Assembly: GCF_902859895.1 (NCBI RefSeq)
Contig: NZ_CADIKM010000022.1
Span: 1 to 64,000, forward strand
DNA: 64,000 bases
Source: Pararobbsia alpina
Lineage (GTDB): Bacteria > Pseudomonadota > Gammaproteobacteria > Burkholderiales > Burkholderiaceae
Direction: 5' to 3'
Each line of letters starts with the position of its first letter. The stretch's first letter is position 1. Shown here in pieces: positions 47,771-57,658 of the stretch. The notes under the pieces are model-generated. The model did no database searches. It was not told the origin of the DNA and worked only from the letters and a program-made list of their open reading frames with translations. The position numbers were made by a program, and so were the translations under genes.

Positions 47771-47790
47771 GCGAACACCCCGGTGTTCGC
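47771..47790 (+). promoter_or_regulatory. Hairpin in the gltB-gltD gap
   Basis: GCGAACACC (47771-47779) pairs perfectly with GGTGTTCGC (47782-47790), with flanking GC-rich sequence able to extend the stem. There is no T-run, so an mRNA stability or processing element setting the large-to-small subunit ratio is more likely than a terminator. Confidence 0.45.
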
Positions 47791-47837
47791 CGCGTGCCGC
47801 GCTCGCCGGATCCTCACCAATACGGATAGAGAATCGC

Positions 47838-49304
47838 ATGGGCAAGGCAACCGGTTTTCTCGAATTTGAACGCCGCAATGAGACGTATGAACCGTCGCAG
47901 GCGCGCGTCAAGCACTATAAGGAATTCGTCTTCGCACTCTCGGACGAAGACGCGAAGATCCAGGGCGCACGCTGTATGGATTGCGGCATCCCGTTCTGCA
48001 ACAACGGGTGCCCGGTCAACAACGTGATCCCCGACTTCAACGATCTGGTCTACCGGCAGGACTGGAAGGCCGCGATCGAAGTCCTGCATTCGACCAACAA
48101 TTTCCCGGAATTCACGGGCCGCATCTGTCCGGCGCCGTGTGAGGCTGCGTGTACGTTGAACATCAACGACGACGCGGTCGGCATCAAGTCGATCGAACAC
48201 GCGATCATCGACAAGGCCTGGAAAGAGGGCTGGGTCGAACCGCAGCCCGCCAAACACAAGACCGGCAAGAAGGTCGCAGTGGTCGGCTCGGGCCCCGCGG
48301 GTCTGGCGGCGGCACAGCAGCTCGCGCGCGCAGGCCATGCCGTGACGGTGTTCGAGAAGAACGACCGCGCGGGCGGCCTGCTCCGGTATGGCATTCCCGA
48401 CTTCAAGATGGAGAAGGGCTTGATCGACCGCCGCATCGAACAGATGGAACTCGAAGGCGTGAGCTTCCGCACGAGCGTCTTCATCGGCGGCGAAGGTTTT
48501 CCCGCGCATGTGCAGAACGGTGCGCGTGAAACGATCTCCCCCAAGGACCTGCGCGCCGAATTCGACGCGGTGGTGATCGCGGGCGGTGCCGAAATGCCGC
48601 GCGACCTGCCGGTGCCGGGGCGTGAGCTCTCGGGCACGTACTTCGCGATGGAATTCCTGCCTCAGCAGAACAAGGTCAATGCGGGCGACGTGGTCCAGGA
48701 TCAGCTCAAGGCGACCGGCAAGCATGTGATCGTGATCGGCGGCGGTGACACGGGCTCCGACTGTGTCGGTACCTCGAACCGCCATGGTGCGGCAAGCGTC
48801 ATGCAGTTCGAACTGCTTCCGCAGCCGCCCGAGGAAGAGAACAAGCCGATGGTCTGGCCGTACTGGCCGATCAAGCTGCGCACCTCTTCGTCGCATGAGG
48901 AAGGCTGCTCGCGCGACTGGGCTGTGGCGACCAAGCGGCTCGAAGGCAGCAACGGCAAGATCGAGAAGCTGATTGCGGCGCGTGTCGAGTGGAAGGACGG
49001 CAAGATGCAGGAAGTGCCCGGTTCCGAATTCGAGATGAAGGCCGACCTCGTGCTGCTCGCGATGGGCTTTGTGTCGCCGGTTGGCGGTGTGCTCGACGCA
49101 TTCGGCGTGGAAAAGGATGCGCGCGGCAATGCGCGCGCCTCGACCGAAGGTGACAAGGCGTACTACACAAATGTCGACAAGGTGTTCGCGGCGGGCGATA
49201 TGCGCCGCGGCCAGTCGCTGGTGGTCTGGGCGATTCGCGAAGGCCGTCAGGCTGCGCGTGCGGTCGATGCCTATCTCATGGGCAGTACCGAACTGCCGCG
49301 CTGA
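47838..49304 (+). CDS. gltD: Glutamate synthase small subunit
   Basis: GltD is the FAD and 4Fe-4S subunit that passes NADPH electrons to GltB. The 488-residue product has the N-terminal cysteine-rich domain ([17 protein letters not shown] near 47-63 and [14 protein letters not shown] near 95-108), an FAD-binding [20 protein letters not shown] around 146-165, and an NADPH-binding [16 protein letters not shown] around 298-313. It directly follows gltB and ends before a terminator. Confidence 0.98.
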   Translation: MGKATGFLEFERRNETYEPSQARVKHYKEFVFALSDEDAKIQGARCMDCGIPFCNNGCPVNNVIPDFNDLVYRQDWKAAIEVLHSTNNFPEFTGRICPAPCEAACTLNINDDAVGIKSIEHAIIDKAWKEGWVEPQPAKHKTGKKVAVVGSGPAGLAAAQQLARAGHAVTVFEKNDRAGGLLRYGIPDFKMEKGLIDRRIEQMELEGVSFRTSVFIGGEGFPAHVQNGARETISPKDLRAEFDAVVIAGGAEMPRDLPVPGRELSGTYFAMEFLPQQNKVNAGDVVQDQLKATGKHVIVIGGGDTGSDCVGTSNRHGAASVMQFELLPQPPEEENKPMVWPYWPIKLRTSSSHEEGCSRDWAVATKRLEGSNGKIEKLIAARVEWKDGKMQEVPGSEFEMKADLVLLAMGFVSPVGGVLDAFGVEKDARGNARASTEGDKAYYTNVDKVFAAGDMRRGQSLVVWAIREGRQAARAVDAYLMGSTELPR

Positions 49305-49349
49305 TCCGCCGGTGGTTCGACGGTGAGCACGTTGTCACGGTAAAAAGGA

Positions 49350-49380
49350 AAGGCCACCCTCGGGTGGCCTTTCGCTTTCT
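49350..49380 (+). terminator. Intrinsic terminator of gltBD
   Basis: AAGGCCACC (49350-49358) pairs perfectly with GGTGGCCTT (49363-49371) around a CTCG tetraloop, then TCGCTTTCT. The A-rich upstream flank makes it usable from the minus strand as well, where the ABC transporter gene converges. Confidence 0.8.
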
Positions 49381-49409
49381 CATTGCGGTCTCTGCTGTGT
49401 CTGCCGCAC

Positions 49410-51215
49410 TTACTCTTTTGCGCCAGCTACGCCTGCTACTCCGGGCCACAGGGATCGCGCGTCCCGCAGACTTTCCCGAGGCACGGCGCGCTGGAGTTCG
49501 AGCGTTGTCGTATGGAAGCCCGCGAGCGACTCGCGATGAGCGACGCTGACAAACGCCGTCTGCGGCAGGCGGCTCAGCAAGGTTTCGTAGATATGCCGTT
49601 CGTTCGACGCATCGAGTGCGCTGGTCGCTTCGTCGAGAAACACGAAGTCGGGTTTTTGCAGCAGCACGCGGGCCGCGGCTAGGCGCTGTTGTTCGCCTGG
49701 CGACATGCGTCGTGCCCAGTGCGTACTTTCGCCGAGCTGGTCGACATAGTCGTCGAGGTGCACGGCGTGCAGGATCTCTCGGCATGCCTCGTCAGTGAAG
49801 GCGCCCGCCTCGGACGGATAGGCCAGCGCCGCCTTTAGCGTGTCGACCGGCACGTAGCTGACCTGCGGCACAAACAGCACCCTCGCGCCGACCGGCACGA
49901 CGATCGTGCCGTTGCCGAACGGCCAGAGCCCTGCGAGCGCGCGCAACAGCGTGCTCTTGCCCGAGCCCGATGCGCCGCTGATCAGCAGGCGCGCGCCGGG
50001 TTCGATGGTGGTCGAGCCGACACGCGCGAGGGGCGTCCCGTTGGGCAGGGCGAGTTCGAGATTGCGTATCTGCAGCGAGGTGACATCCGACATATGCCGG
50101 TTGATACCGCCATGTTCGGTGGCCGGCGACATGGATTCACGCGTGTGCTGTTCGTCGATCGAACGGACGAATTCACGGAGCCGGTTGACGGTCGCGCGCC
50201 AGCCTGCCAGTGTCGAGAAGCTGTTGATGAACCACGAAAACGAGTCGCTGACAGTGCCGAAGGCGTCGCCGATCTGGAACAGTACGCCGATCGGGTAGGC
50301 CCCTGCGAAGTAGCGCGGTGCGGCGATCAGGATCGGGAAGACGATGGCGATTTGACCGTAGACGGACGTAACGATCGTTAGCCGCCGCGTGTAGGACATG
50401 ATCCGGCGCCAGTTGTCGTAGATGCCCTGGAATGCGCGGCTCGCGTGTTTGCGCTCGGTGTCGGCGCCGTTATAAAGCGCGACCTGTTCGGCGTTTTCAC
50501 GCAGGCGGATCAACAGGAAACGGAAGTCCGCCTCGACGCGCTGCTGCTGGTAGTTGATTGCCACCAGCGGCTTGCCGTAGCGCTGGATCACAAACGATCC
50601 GAACAAGGCGTAGATGGCCGCGGCCCACACCATGTAGCCGGGAATCGTCAGGTGGGTGCCGAACAGATTGAACGAGAGGGGCCCGGCGATGCGCCAGAGA
50701 ATCACGACAAAGGAGAACAGCGTGACCACGGTCGACAGCAAGTCGAGCGACAGCGAGAGCGTCGTGCTGGCAAGCGTCTGGAGATCGTCGGTAATCCGCT
50801 GGTCGGGGTTGTCCGCGAGCCGGTCGCGTTCGATCCGGTAGAACGCATGACGATCGAGCCAGCGTTGCAGAAAGCGGTTGGTCAGCCACTTGCGCCAGCG
50901 GATCTCGAGCAGCTGCCGGAACCAGATTCGCGCCGTGACGATGAAGATATGGGAGAACGCGAGGATCGAGAACTCGGTCAGCGAACGGGTGAAGCCGCCC
51001 CAATTTTTCGCGGAAATCGAGTTGTAGAAGCCGACATTCCACGAATTGAAACGTACGCTGATGTAGACGAGCAGCATGTTCAGCGTGATCACCAGGGCCA
51101 GCAGACCCCACGCGCTCCATCGCTCCTCGGATACCCAGTAGGGTTTGATCAGGCTCCAGGCGGTCACCTTGGACGGGTCGGCCGGCGAAGTCGATGGGTT
51201 GATGATGGTGCTCAT
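49410..51215 (-). CDS. SbmA/BacA-like ABC transporter (YddA type), fused membrane and ATPase domains
   Basis: A 601-residue half-transporter. The N-terminal ABC_membrane_2-type domain (residues ~15-350) has WNVGFYNSISAKNWGGFTRS and the SbmA/BacA-like FRFLLIRLRENAEQVALYNG. The C-terminal ATPase has Walker A GASGSGKST (about 413-421), a variant signature MSPGEQQR and Walker B FVFLDEATSALD. Related proteins import peptides or cobalamin-like substrates, or act as YddA-type exporters. The substrate is not predictable here. It is convergent with gltD and divergent from the thi operon, so a vitamin-linked role is possible but unsupported. Confidence 0.88.
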   Translation of the reverse strand: MSTIINPSTSPADPSKVTAWSLIKPYWVSEERWSAWGLLALVITLNMLLVYISVRFNSWNVGFYNSISAKNWGGFTRSLTEFSILAFSHIFIVTARIWFRQLLEIRWRKWLTNRFLQRWLDRHAFYRIERDRLADNPDQRITDDLQTLASTTLSLSLDLLSTVVTLFSFVVILWRIAGPLSFNLFGTHLTIPGYMVWAAAIYALFGSFVIQRYGKPLVAINYQQQRVEADFRFLLIRLRENAEQVALYNGADTERKHASRAFQGIYDNWRRIMSYTRRLTIVTSVYGQIAIVFPILIAAPRYFAGAYPIGVLFQIGDAFGTVSDSFSWFINSFSTLAGWRATVNRLREFVRSIDEQHTRESMSPATEHGGINRHMSDVTSLQIRNLELALPNGTPLARVGSTTIEPGARLLISGASGSGKSTLLRALAGLWPFGNGTIVVPVGARVLFVPQVSYVPVDTLKAALAYPSEAGAFTDEACREILHAVHLDDYVDQLGESTHWARRMSPGEQQRLAAARVLLQKPDFVFLDEATSALDASNERHIYETLLSRLPQTAFVSVAHRESLAGFHTTTLELQRAVPRESLRDARSLWPGVAGVAGAKE

Positions 51216-51516
51216 TCAGTCTTCTCGAAAACGGAGGATGATCGGGCAGAGTCTGGTGTGTAGCGCTTAATTGCGACTTAAGGTCGCGCCCGGATGCCCG
51301 CCACGGGCCCGCGCGAGCCAAAGGCCGTACCTTACCCGGATTGCGCCTTGTCTGTCCTCGGGAATGTGGCGAGCACAGAAAAAAAGAAAGTGGCAGGGCA
51401 GGAGCCCAGTCAGGAGAGTAGGCCGGAGCGGGCTATGCCCGAGGCACAAGCAGGGTTCCGGCGTGTTCCAAACCGGGGCGCCGCATGGCGCGGTTTCTCG
51501 CGGGGGCCGATCTGGT
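51216..51516. other. Divergent region, ABC transporter to thi operon
   Basis: About 300 nt with no credible gene. It includes the promoter region of the minus-strand ABC transporter, although I see no consensus elements there, and leads into the thi promoter. Confidence 0.45.
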
Positions 51517-51546
51517 TTGCGGGTGCGCCGCCATTTGTGATCTAAT
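51517..51546 (+). promoter_or_regulatory. Promoter of the thi operon
   Basis: TTGCGG (51517-51522) and TCTAAT (51541-51546) are separated by 18 nt. The predicted start near 51553 is just ahead of the TPP aptamer, as expected for a riboswitch-controlled transcript. Confidence 0.6.
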
Positions 51547-51556
51547 GAACGCGACG

Positions 51557-51640
51557 AAACAGGGGTGCTTTGCGTGCATCGCGCAAGGCTGAGAGAAGAC
51601 CCTTCGCACCCGATCCGGGTAATGCCGGCGCGGGAAGTTT
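51557..51640 (+). promoter_or_regulatory. TPP riboswitch (THI element)
   Basis: The aptamer shows the conserved AGGGGTGC 5' strand, CTGAGA (51589-51594) of the pyrimidine-sensing helix, ACCCTTCGCACC, and GATCCGGGTAATGCCGG followed by CGCGGGAAG. These pair as the five-helix THI box that binds thiamin pyrophosphate. About 195 nt of expression platform separate it from thiO. It controls the thiOSGE operon, presumably shutting it off when TPP is abundant. Confidence 0.95.
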
Positions 51641-51834
51641 TCGACACCGCCCAGCGAGTTTTCGAAGTCCACGCGCCCCGAGCGCGCGACTGGTCGAATC
51701 GTCAGCGCGTGCCGACACGTGGCTGGCTGAGCCGGATTTTCCGCCGCCCGTCGTGCGCTACGGCTGTTGAGGCCGTTCTTCCTTCCGTCCCGTTTCGTCC
51801 TGAGCTTTGCTGCCCCGTTTTTGGGAAGGAATCG

Positions 51835-53034
51835 ATGGACGTGCCTGCTGCAAATTCTGCATTGAGTTTCAATCCGAGTGTCCCGTCGAGGTCGAACGCC
51901 GACTTCGCGGTGGTTGGCGGAGGCCTGATCGGGCGGTTGATCGCCTGGCGCCTCGCGGGGGCGGGCGCGCGCGTCGCATTGTATGAACAGGGCGACGCCG
52001 CGGGCCGTTCGGCCGCCGCGTGGGTCGCGGCCGCGATGCTGGCCCCCCTTGCCGAGGCCGCCTCGGCTGAACTGCTGATCACTGAACTCGGCGCCGCCTC
52101 GCTCGAAGCATGGCCCGCGCTGCTCGCCGAACTGCCTGCGCCAGTGTTTTTCCAGCGCAATGGCACGCTCGTCGTGTGGCATCCGAGCGATCGCGCCGAA
52201 GCGACGATCTTCACGAGCCGGCTGCGCGTGAACGCGCCGGCCTCCCTGTTGAGGGGTGGCCTCGAACCGCTCTCGGGCGCACCGTTGCTCGCAGCCGAAC
52301 CGGCCCTGGGTGGCCGCTTCCAGCAGGGTTTCCTGTTGCCGAATGAAGGGCAGCTCGACAACCGGCAACTGCTTGCGGCGGTTGCCGAGGGTCTCGCCGA
52401 ACGGCGTGTCGAGACACATTGGAATACGCGAGTAGAGGGGGCCGAGCTCGATACGCTGCCCGCCGGCATCGTCATCGATTGCCGCGGCCTGGGCGCGAAG
52501 ACCGACTGGCGCGGCCTGCGCGGCATCCGGGGCGAGGTTGCGCGCGTGCATGCGCCGGGCATCGGCCTGAGCCGCCCGGTACGACTGCTGCATCCGCGCT
52601 ACCCGCTCTATATCGCGCCGAAGCAGGACGATCTCTACGTGATCGGCGCGACCGAGATCGAGGGCGAGGACATGTCGCCGATCAGTGTGCGCTCCTCGCT
52701 CGAATTGCTGAGCGCGGCATTTTCGATCCATCCGGGGTTCGGCGAGGCGCGTATTCTCGAACTCTCGACGCAGTGCCGCCCGACACTGCCGGATCACCGT
52801 CCCCTTGTCCGTCTGGCCAGCAATCGGACAATTCGCGTCAACGGCTTGTACCGGCATGGTTATATGTTGGCGCCCGAGGTGTCGCGTGCCGCGGTCGAAA
52901 TGGCGCTGGCCCACGCGGATGGGGCATTCTCCGGTACGGACTCGGCCGGCGCCGGGTCGTTCGAACAGTGGGCCTGCGCGTCGCGCTGGCCGGCGTTGTT
53001 TGCGCGGGATGCGGACGTCCTCCAGCCGACATGA
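51835..53034 (+). CDS. thiO: Glycine oxidase ThiO
   Basis: ThiO is an FAD enzyme that oxidises glycine to the iminoacetate used in thiazole formation. The 399-residue product has a dinucleotide-binding DFAVVGGGLIGRLIAWRLAG near residues 23-42 and the C-terminal QCRPTLPDHRPLV and GLYRHGYMLAPEVSR motifs. The ATG at 51835 has AAGGA 6 nt upstream. An upstream in-frame start at 51565 would lie inside the riboswitch and is rejected. It is the first gene of the thi operon. Confidence 0.93.
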   Translation: MDVPAANSALSFNPSVPSRSNADFAVVGGGLIGRLIAWRLAGAGARVALYEQGDAAGRSAAAWVAAAMLAPLAEAASAELLITELGAASLEAWPALLAELPAPVFFQRNGTLVVWHPSDRAEATIFTSRLRVNAPASLLRGGLEPLSGAPLLAAEPALGGRFQQGFLLPNEGQLDNRQLLAAVAEGLAERRVETHWNTRVEGAELDTLPAGIVIDCRGLGAKTDWRGLRGIRGEVARVHAPGIGLSRPVRLLHPRYPLYIAPKQDDLYVIGATEIEGEDMSPISVRSSLELLSAAFSIHPGFGEARILELSTQCRPTLPDHRPLVRLASNRTIRVNGLYRHGYMLAPEVSRAAVEMALAHADGAFSGTDSAGAGSFEQWACASRWPALFARDADVLQPT

Positions 53035-53053
53035 CATCAGACAGATGACAAGT

Positions 53054-53251
53054 ATGGATATTCAGGTCAATCAACAGCCTTTGAGCTTGCCCGAGCGGGC
53101 CACCGTCGCCGACGCGCTTGCCGCGTTCGGCGCCCGGCCCCCTTTTGCGGTTGCCGTGAACGGCGCATTTGTCGCGCGTGCGCGACACGACGGCCATGTA
53201 TTGAACGCGGGCGACCGCGTGGATGTGGTGCGGCCGGTGACGGGAGGGTAG
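53054..53251 (+). CDS. thiS: Sulfur carrier protein ThiS
   Basis: ThiS is a ubiquitin-fold protein whose C-terminal Gly-Gly is thiocarboxylated to donate sulfur to thiazole. The 65-residue product MDIQVNQQPLSLPERATVAD ends in VVRPVTGG, with the required GG. The ATG at 53054 is chosen; an ATG at 53045 would add three residues. It lies 19 nt after thiO. Confidence 0.95.
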   Translation: MDIQVNQQPLSLPERATVADALAAFGARPPFAVAVNGAFVARARHDGHVLNAGDRVDVVRPVTGG

Positions 53252-53357
53252 GCGCGCGTAGTAGGTCACACGCGGGCCACACGTGGGCTACACGCGGCGC
53301 GAGCTTCGCGCGCATCCGTGCGCAAACAACCGAATACGATCGAAGAGAGATTTGCAG

Positions 53358-54164
53358 ATGGACGATACATTGGTGCTTTATGGCGAACGGTTTGCCAGCC
53401 GCGTGTTGCTGGGCACCGCGCGCTATCCGTCGCTTGCCGCGCTGGCCGAGTCGATCGAGGCATCCCGGCCGGGTATGGTGACGGTCGCGCTGCGCCGGCA
53501 GATGGCGGCCGATGCGGACAGCAGTGTCGGTTTCTTCGAGACGCTCAAGCAATATGCGGTGCCGCTGCTGCCGAACACGGCCGGCTGCCATACCGTCCAG
53601 GAAGTCGTGACCACCGCCGAGATGGCGCGGGAAGTCTTCGGCACCGACTGGATCAAGCTCGAACTGATCGGCGACGACTACACGCTCCAGCCGGATCCGC
53701 TGGGCCTCGTCGAAGCGGCGGACCTGCTGGTCCGCGCGGGATTCAAGGTGCTCCCGTATTGCACGGAAGACCTCGTGGTCGGCCGCCGCCTGCTCGACGT
53801 CGGATGCCAGGCGCTGATGCCATGGGGCGCGCCGATCGGAACGGGCAAGGGCATCGTCAATCCCTACGGGTTGCGCGTGCTGCGCGAGCGGCTGCCCGAC
53901 GTGCCACTGATTGTCGATGCCGGACTTGGCGTGCCTTCGCATGCGTGCCAGGTCATGGAGTGGGGTTTCGACGGCGTGCTGCTGAACACGGCGGTCTCGC
54001 AGGCCGCGGCCCCTGCGCGCATGGCGTACGCGTTCGCGGGCGCGGTGCTGGCCGGGCGTGAAGCCTATCTGGCGGGCCCGATGCCCGAGCGCGACAGCGC
54101 CCAGGCAAGTACGCCGGTCGTCGGCATGCCGTTCTGGCACCAGGACACGGGGCATATTGCATGA
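53358..54164 (+). CDS. thiG: Thiazole synthase ThiG
   Basis: ThiG builds the thiazole phosphate from deoxyxylulose phosphate, dehydroglycine and ThiS thiocarboxylate. The 268-residue product has [40 protein letters not shown], the active-site Lys region [11 protein letters not shown] and [20 protein letters not shown]-like [10 protein letters not shown]. The ATG at 53358 matches family length. It is separated from thiS by 106 nt containing imperfect CACACGCGGGC repeats, and overlaps thiE by 4 nt. Confidence 0.96.
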   Translation: MDDTLVLYGERFASRVLLGTARYPSLAALAESIEASRPGMVTVALRRQMAADADSSVGFFETLKQYAVPLLPNTAGCHTVQEVVTTAEMAREVFGTDWIKLELIGDDYTLQPDPLGLVEAADLLVRAGFKVLPYCTEDLVVGRRLLDVGCQALMPWGAPIGTGKGIVNPYGLRVLRERLPDVPLIVDAGLGVPSHACQVMEWGFDGVLLNTAVSQAAAPARMAYAFAGAVLAGREAYLAGPMPERDSAQASTPVVGMPFWHQDTGHIA

Positions 54165-55399
54165 ACGTGCCGCCGATTCCCCTGCCCATCGACCGGGACA
54201 TCTTCTGGCCGCCGGCCGACGAGCTGCTCGAAGCCGCGGACGCGATCCGCGCCCATCTTGGCAAGGACTGGCCGGCTCCTTCCGGCCGCCTGCGCCTATG
54301 CCTGAGCGCGGCGCCGGAATTCGGGCCGGGCGATGTTCGCGTGTTCATCGATGCGAAATCTCATCCGGATGAGGAACGTCTCTGGCTCGCGGCTGGCGCG
54401 GCCGTCATCGAGGCTGCGCCCGAGCGGGTCGAACTGCGCGTCGGCACGGATGTCCGCGCGTTTTCGGGTGAGCGTTCCGACGACTGGCTCGCCGCGCTCG
54501 CGGCGTTCGCCGCGTGCGACTTCAGCCTGCACGATGCGCTGACTCTGGCGCTTGCATGGCGACCGAACCCTTCGCCTTCGGTTGCGACTCCGGCACCAGT
54601 CCCGGCCTCGATCCCGACCGCAACCGCGACCCCCACTTGGATTCCGACGTCGATCTCGTCTTCGGTCGCGACCCCGGCTCCCCTCTGGCCGATCGACCTG
54701 TCGACGTTCCCGGCGATCGAAGGCTTGCGTCCGTTCAAGCACGCATTCCCGCCGTGCCCGCTCGATCTCGGCCTTTATCCGGTCGTCCCGACCGCCGACT
54801 GGGTCGAGCGCCTGCTCGAGCTGGGTGTGCGCACGGTCCAGCTGCGCAGCAAATCGACCGACGGTGCGTTCCTCGACAGGGAAATCGCGCATGCCGTGAA
54901 GGTGGCGCGGGCCTGCGACGCACGTTTGTTTATCAACGACCACTGGCAACGCGCGATCGACGCGGGGGCCTACGGCGTCCATCTCGGTCAGGAAGACCTG
55001 CAAACCGCCGATCTCGACGCGATTGCAACCGCCGGCCTGCGACTTGGACTGTCGACTCACGGCTTCTATGAAATGCGGGTCGCCTTGCACTTCCGTCCGA
55101 GCTATCTCGCGATGGGCGCGGTCTTTCCGACCACGACCAAACAGATGCCGACCGCACCGCAAGGCCTGGTCAGGCTTGCACACTACGTTGCACTGCTACG
55201 CGGGAAGGTACCGCTGGTGGCGATCGGCGGGATCGACGCGTCGGTTATCGACGCGGTGCTTGCCACCAACGTGGGCAGCGCGGCCGTGGTGCGCGCGGTG
55301 ACGGAAGCGGTCGATTTACGCGGCGCGGTAGAAAGTTTGCAAGCCCGTTTCACTTCCGCGCCGCAACCCGATTCGCAGTGCTCCGTAAGTGTCCGGTAA
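54161..55399 (+). CDS. thiE: Thiamin phosphate synthase ThiE with extra N-terminal domain
   Basis: ThiE joins the pyrimidine and thiazole moieties to give thiamin phosphate. The product is 412 residues, about twice the ~210 of stand-alone ThiE. The catalytic barrel is the C-terminal half (from about residue 200): [50 protein letters not shown] and PLVAIGGID. Residues 1-130 form a separate domain I do not recognise, joined by a low-complexity Pro/Ala/Thr/Ser linker (about 135-180). It overlaps thiG by 4 nt. Confidence 0.92.
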   Translation: MNVPPIPLPIDRDIFWPPADELLEAADAIRAHLGKDWPAPSGRLRLCLSAAPEFGPGDVRVFIDAKSHPDEERLWLAAGAAVIEAAPERVELRVGTDVRAFSGERSDDWLAALAAFAACDFSLHDALTLALAWRPNPSPSVATPAPVPASIPTATATPTWIPTSISSSVATPAPLWPIDLSTFPAIEGLRPFKHAFPPCPLDLGLYPVVPTADWVERLLELGVRTVQLRSKSTDGAFLDREIAHAVKVARACDARLFINDHWQRAIDAGAYGVHLGQEDLQTADLDAIATAGLRLGLSTHGFYEMRVALHFRPSYLAMGAVFPTTTKQMPTAPQGLVRLAHYVALLRGKVPLVAIGGIDASVIDAVLATNVGSAAVVRAVTEAVDLRGAVESLQARFTSAPQPDSQCSVSVR

Positions 55400-55441
55400 G
55401 ATTTAAGGACGTCTGCCAAGGCAGGAGTCCGGCTTAACCCC

Positions 55442-55447
55442 TATAAT
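55442..55447 (+). promoter_or_regulatory. -10 element of the mla operon
   Basis: A perfect TATAAT stands 28 nt upstream of the mlaF start, in the short gap after thiE. The -35 region is weak. A small hairpin CTGCC/GGCAG lies just upstream (55413-55424). Confidence 0.5.
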
Positions 55448-55474
55448 GCGCCGTCCGGTCAGACTTTACTTAAA

Positions 55475-56311
55475 GTGTCCAATTCAATGCCTGATCCCAT
55501 CCTGGAGTTGAAGCATGTTGAGTTCGGCTATGGCGACACGCCTGTGCTGTCCTCGCTCGACATGCGCTTTGGGCGTGGGCAGGTGGTCGCGGTGATGGGC
55601 GGATCGGGTTGCGGCAAGACGACGGTGCTGAGGCTGATCGGCGGACTCGTGCGCGCGCAGCGCGGCGAAGTACTGTTCGAAGGCAAGGATATCGGCACGC
55701 TCGACGCGACCGGACTGTACGCCGCGCGTCGCCGGATGGGCATGTTGTTCCAGTTCGGCGCGCTCTTTACTGACATGTCGGTGTTCGACAATGTGGCGTT
55801 TCCCCTTCAGGAACACACCGACTTGTCCGAGGAGATGATCCGCGACCTCGTGCTGATGAAACTCAACGCGGTCGGCCTGCGCGGCGCGCGCGACCTGACG
55901 CCCGCCGAGATCTCGGGGGGGATGGCGCGGCGTGTGGCCTTGGCGCGCGCGATCATGCTGGACCCTTCGCTGATCATGTATGACGAGCCTTTCGCAGGGC
56001 TCGATCCGATCTCGCTCGGCATTACGGCGAACCTGATCAGGACCTTGAACCGTGCGCTCGGGGCGACGTCGATCCTCGTCACGCACGACGTGCCGGAATC
56101 ATTCGCGATCGCGGACTATGTCTATTTCATCGCCAACGGCGGAATTCATGCACAGGGCACGCCGGCCGAACTGCGTGCCTCGAGCGACCCGGTCGTGCGG
56201 CAGTTTATCGACGCTGAACCCGACGGCCCGTTCAAGTTCCACTATGCAAACGCCGGACTCGATGCCGACTTCGGATTCGCCGCACCGGCGGGCGAGGAGA
56301 GACGCGCGTGA
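55475..56311 (+). CDS. mlaF: Phospholipid transport ATPase MlaF
   Basis: MlaF is the ATPase of the MlaFEDB complex that moves phospholipids between the inner membrane and MlaC. The 278-residue product has Walker [11 protein letters not shown] near residues 43-52, signature [14 protein letters not shown], Walker [16 protein letters not shown] and the switch HDVPES. The GTG start at 55475 is used; an ATG four codons in (55487) is an alternative. The stop overlaps mlaE (GTGA). Confidence 0.97.
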   Translation: MSNSMPDPILELKHVEFGYGDTPVLSSLDMRFGRGQVVAVMGGSGCGKTTVLRLIGGLVRAQRGEVLFEGKDIGTLDATGLYAARRRMGMLFQFGALFTDMSVFDNVAFPLQEHTDLSEEMIRDLVLMKLNAVGLRGARDLTPAEISGGMARRVALARAIMLDPSLIMYDEPFAGLDPISLGITANLIRTLNRALGATSILVTHDVPESFAIADYVYFIANGGIHAQGTPAELRASSDPVVRQFIDAEPDGPFKFHYANAGLDADFGFAAPAGEERRA

Positions 56312-57078
56312 TTGAAGCAATCGGACGCGGTTTTCTGGGGACCGTCTCGCGCACCGGTTACGGCGCGCGCATGTTCGTCAAGCTCGTGATGCTGGTGTTC
56401 CTGATGATCCGGCGGCCGCGGCTCGTGATGAAGCAGATTCACTTTCTGGGCAACTATTCGCTGCTGATCATCGCTGTGTCCGGACTGTTCGTCGGTTTCG
56501 TGCTGGGCTTGCAGGGCTATTACACGCTCAACCGCTACGGCTCCGAACAGGCGCTGGGCCTGCTGGTCGCACTCTCGCTCGTGCGTGAACTCGGCCCGGT
56601 CGTGACCGGCCTGCTGTTCGCCGGGCGCGCGGGAACGTCGCTGACCGCCGAGATTGGCCTCATGAAGGCCGGCGAGCAACTGACCGCGATGGAGATGATG
56701 GCCGTCGACCCGCTTGCTGTCGTGCTTGCGCCGCGCTTCTGGGCCGGTGTGATCGCGATGCCGGTGCTCGCGGCGATCTTCAGTTCGGTGGGCATCATCG
56801 GCGGCTACATCGTCGGTGTACTGATGATCGGTGTCGATTCGGGTGCGTTCTGGTCGCAGATGCAGGGCGGCATCGATGTCTGGACCGATGTCGGCAACGG
56901 CGTGATCAAAAGTGTCGTCTTCGGATTCGCGGTGACGTTCATCGCGTTATATCAAGGCTTTGAGGCAAAACCGACGCCCGAAGGCGTGTCTCGTGCGACG
57001 ACCCGTACAGTTGTGTTCGCTTCGCTGTCCGTGCTCGGACTCGATTTTCTGTTGACCGCGTTGATGTTTGCCAACTGA
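56308..57078 (+). CDS. mlaE: Phospholipid transport permease MlaE
   Basis: MlaE is the membrane core of the Mla transporter. The 256-residue product has five to six hydrophobic segments and the family motifs [20 protein letters not shown] and [14 protein letters not shown]. The GTG start overlaps the mlaF stop. It is 34 nt upstream of mlaD. Confidence 0.97.
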   Translation: MIEAIGRGFLGTVSRTGYGARMFVKLVMLVFLMIRRPRLVMKQIHFLGNYSLLIIAVSGLFVGFVLGLQGYYTLNRYGSEQALGLLVALSLVRELGPVVTGLLFAGRAGTSLTAEIGLMKAGEQLTAMEMMAVDPLAVVLAPRFWAGVIAMPVLAAIFSSVGIIGGYIVGVLMIGVDSGAFWSQMQGGIDVWTDVGNGVIKSVVFGFAVTFIALYQGFEAKPTPEGVSRATTRTVVFASLSVLGLDFLLTALMFAN

Positions 57079-57112
57079 TGCCCGTTCAAGGTACCGATAG
57101 CTGAGATAACGA

Positions 57113-57658
57113 ATGAAGAAGAACGCACTGGATTTCTGGGTTGGCGTGTTTGTGATCCTGGGCTTTGCCGCCCTGTTGTTCCTCGCCCTCAAGGCGGGCA
57201 ACCTGAGCGCCGTGTCGTTCCAGCCGACCTATGAAGTCAAGCTGAGTTTCGACAACATCGGCGGCCTCAAGCCGCGTGCGCCGGTCAAGAGCTCGGGGGT
57301 CGTGGTCGGCCGGGTCGCAAGCATCGCCTTTGACGACAAGTCGTATCAGGCGGTGGTGACGCTGAATCTCGACAAGCAGCTCCAGTTTCCCAAGGACACA
57401 TCGGCAAAGATTCTGACTTCGGGTCTGCTCGGCGAGCAATACATCGGTCTCGAACCGGGCGGCGACACGGAAATGTTGAAGCCAGGCGATACGATCACGA
57501 TGACGCAGTCCGCGATCGTGCTCGAAAACCTGATCGGACAATTCCTCTATAACAAAGCGGCCGATGCGGGGAGCAAACCCGCGGGCAGCGAGTCCCCTGC
57601 GCCGGCCGACGCGGGCGCGACGAGTGCGCCGGCCGCATCGGAAGGGGCCAAACAATGA
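57113..57658 (+). CDS. mlaD: Periplasmic MCE-domain protein MlaD
   Basis: MlaD forms a hexameric ring that guides lipids between MlaE and MlaC. The 181-residue product has one N-terminal membrane anchor (FWVGVFVILGFAALLFLALK) and an MCE domain with FDNIGGLKPRAPVKSSGVVV and TSGLLGEQYIGLEPGGD. The C-terminal ~35 residues are Ala/Pro-rich. The stop overlaps mlaA by 4 nt. Confidence 0.97.
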   Translation: MKKNALDFWVGVFVILGFAALLFLALKAGNLSAVSFQPTYEVKLSFDNIGGLKPRAPVKSSGVVVGRVASIAFDDKSYQAVVTLNLDKQLQFPKDTSAKILTSGLLGEQYIGLEPGGDTEMLKPGDTITMTQSAIVLENLIGQFLYNKAADAGSKPAGSESPAPADAGATSAPAASEGAKQ

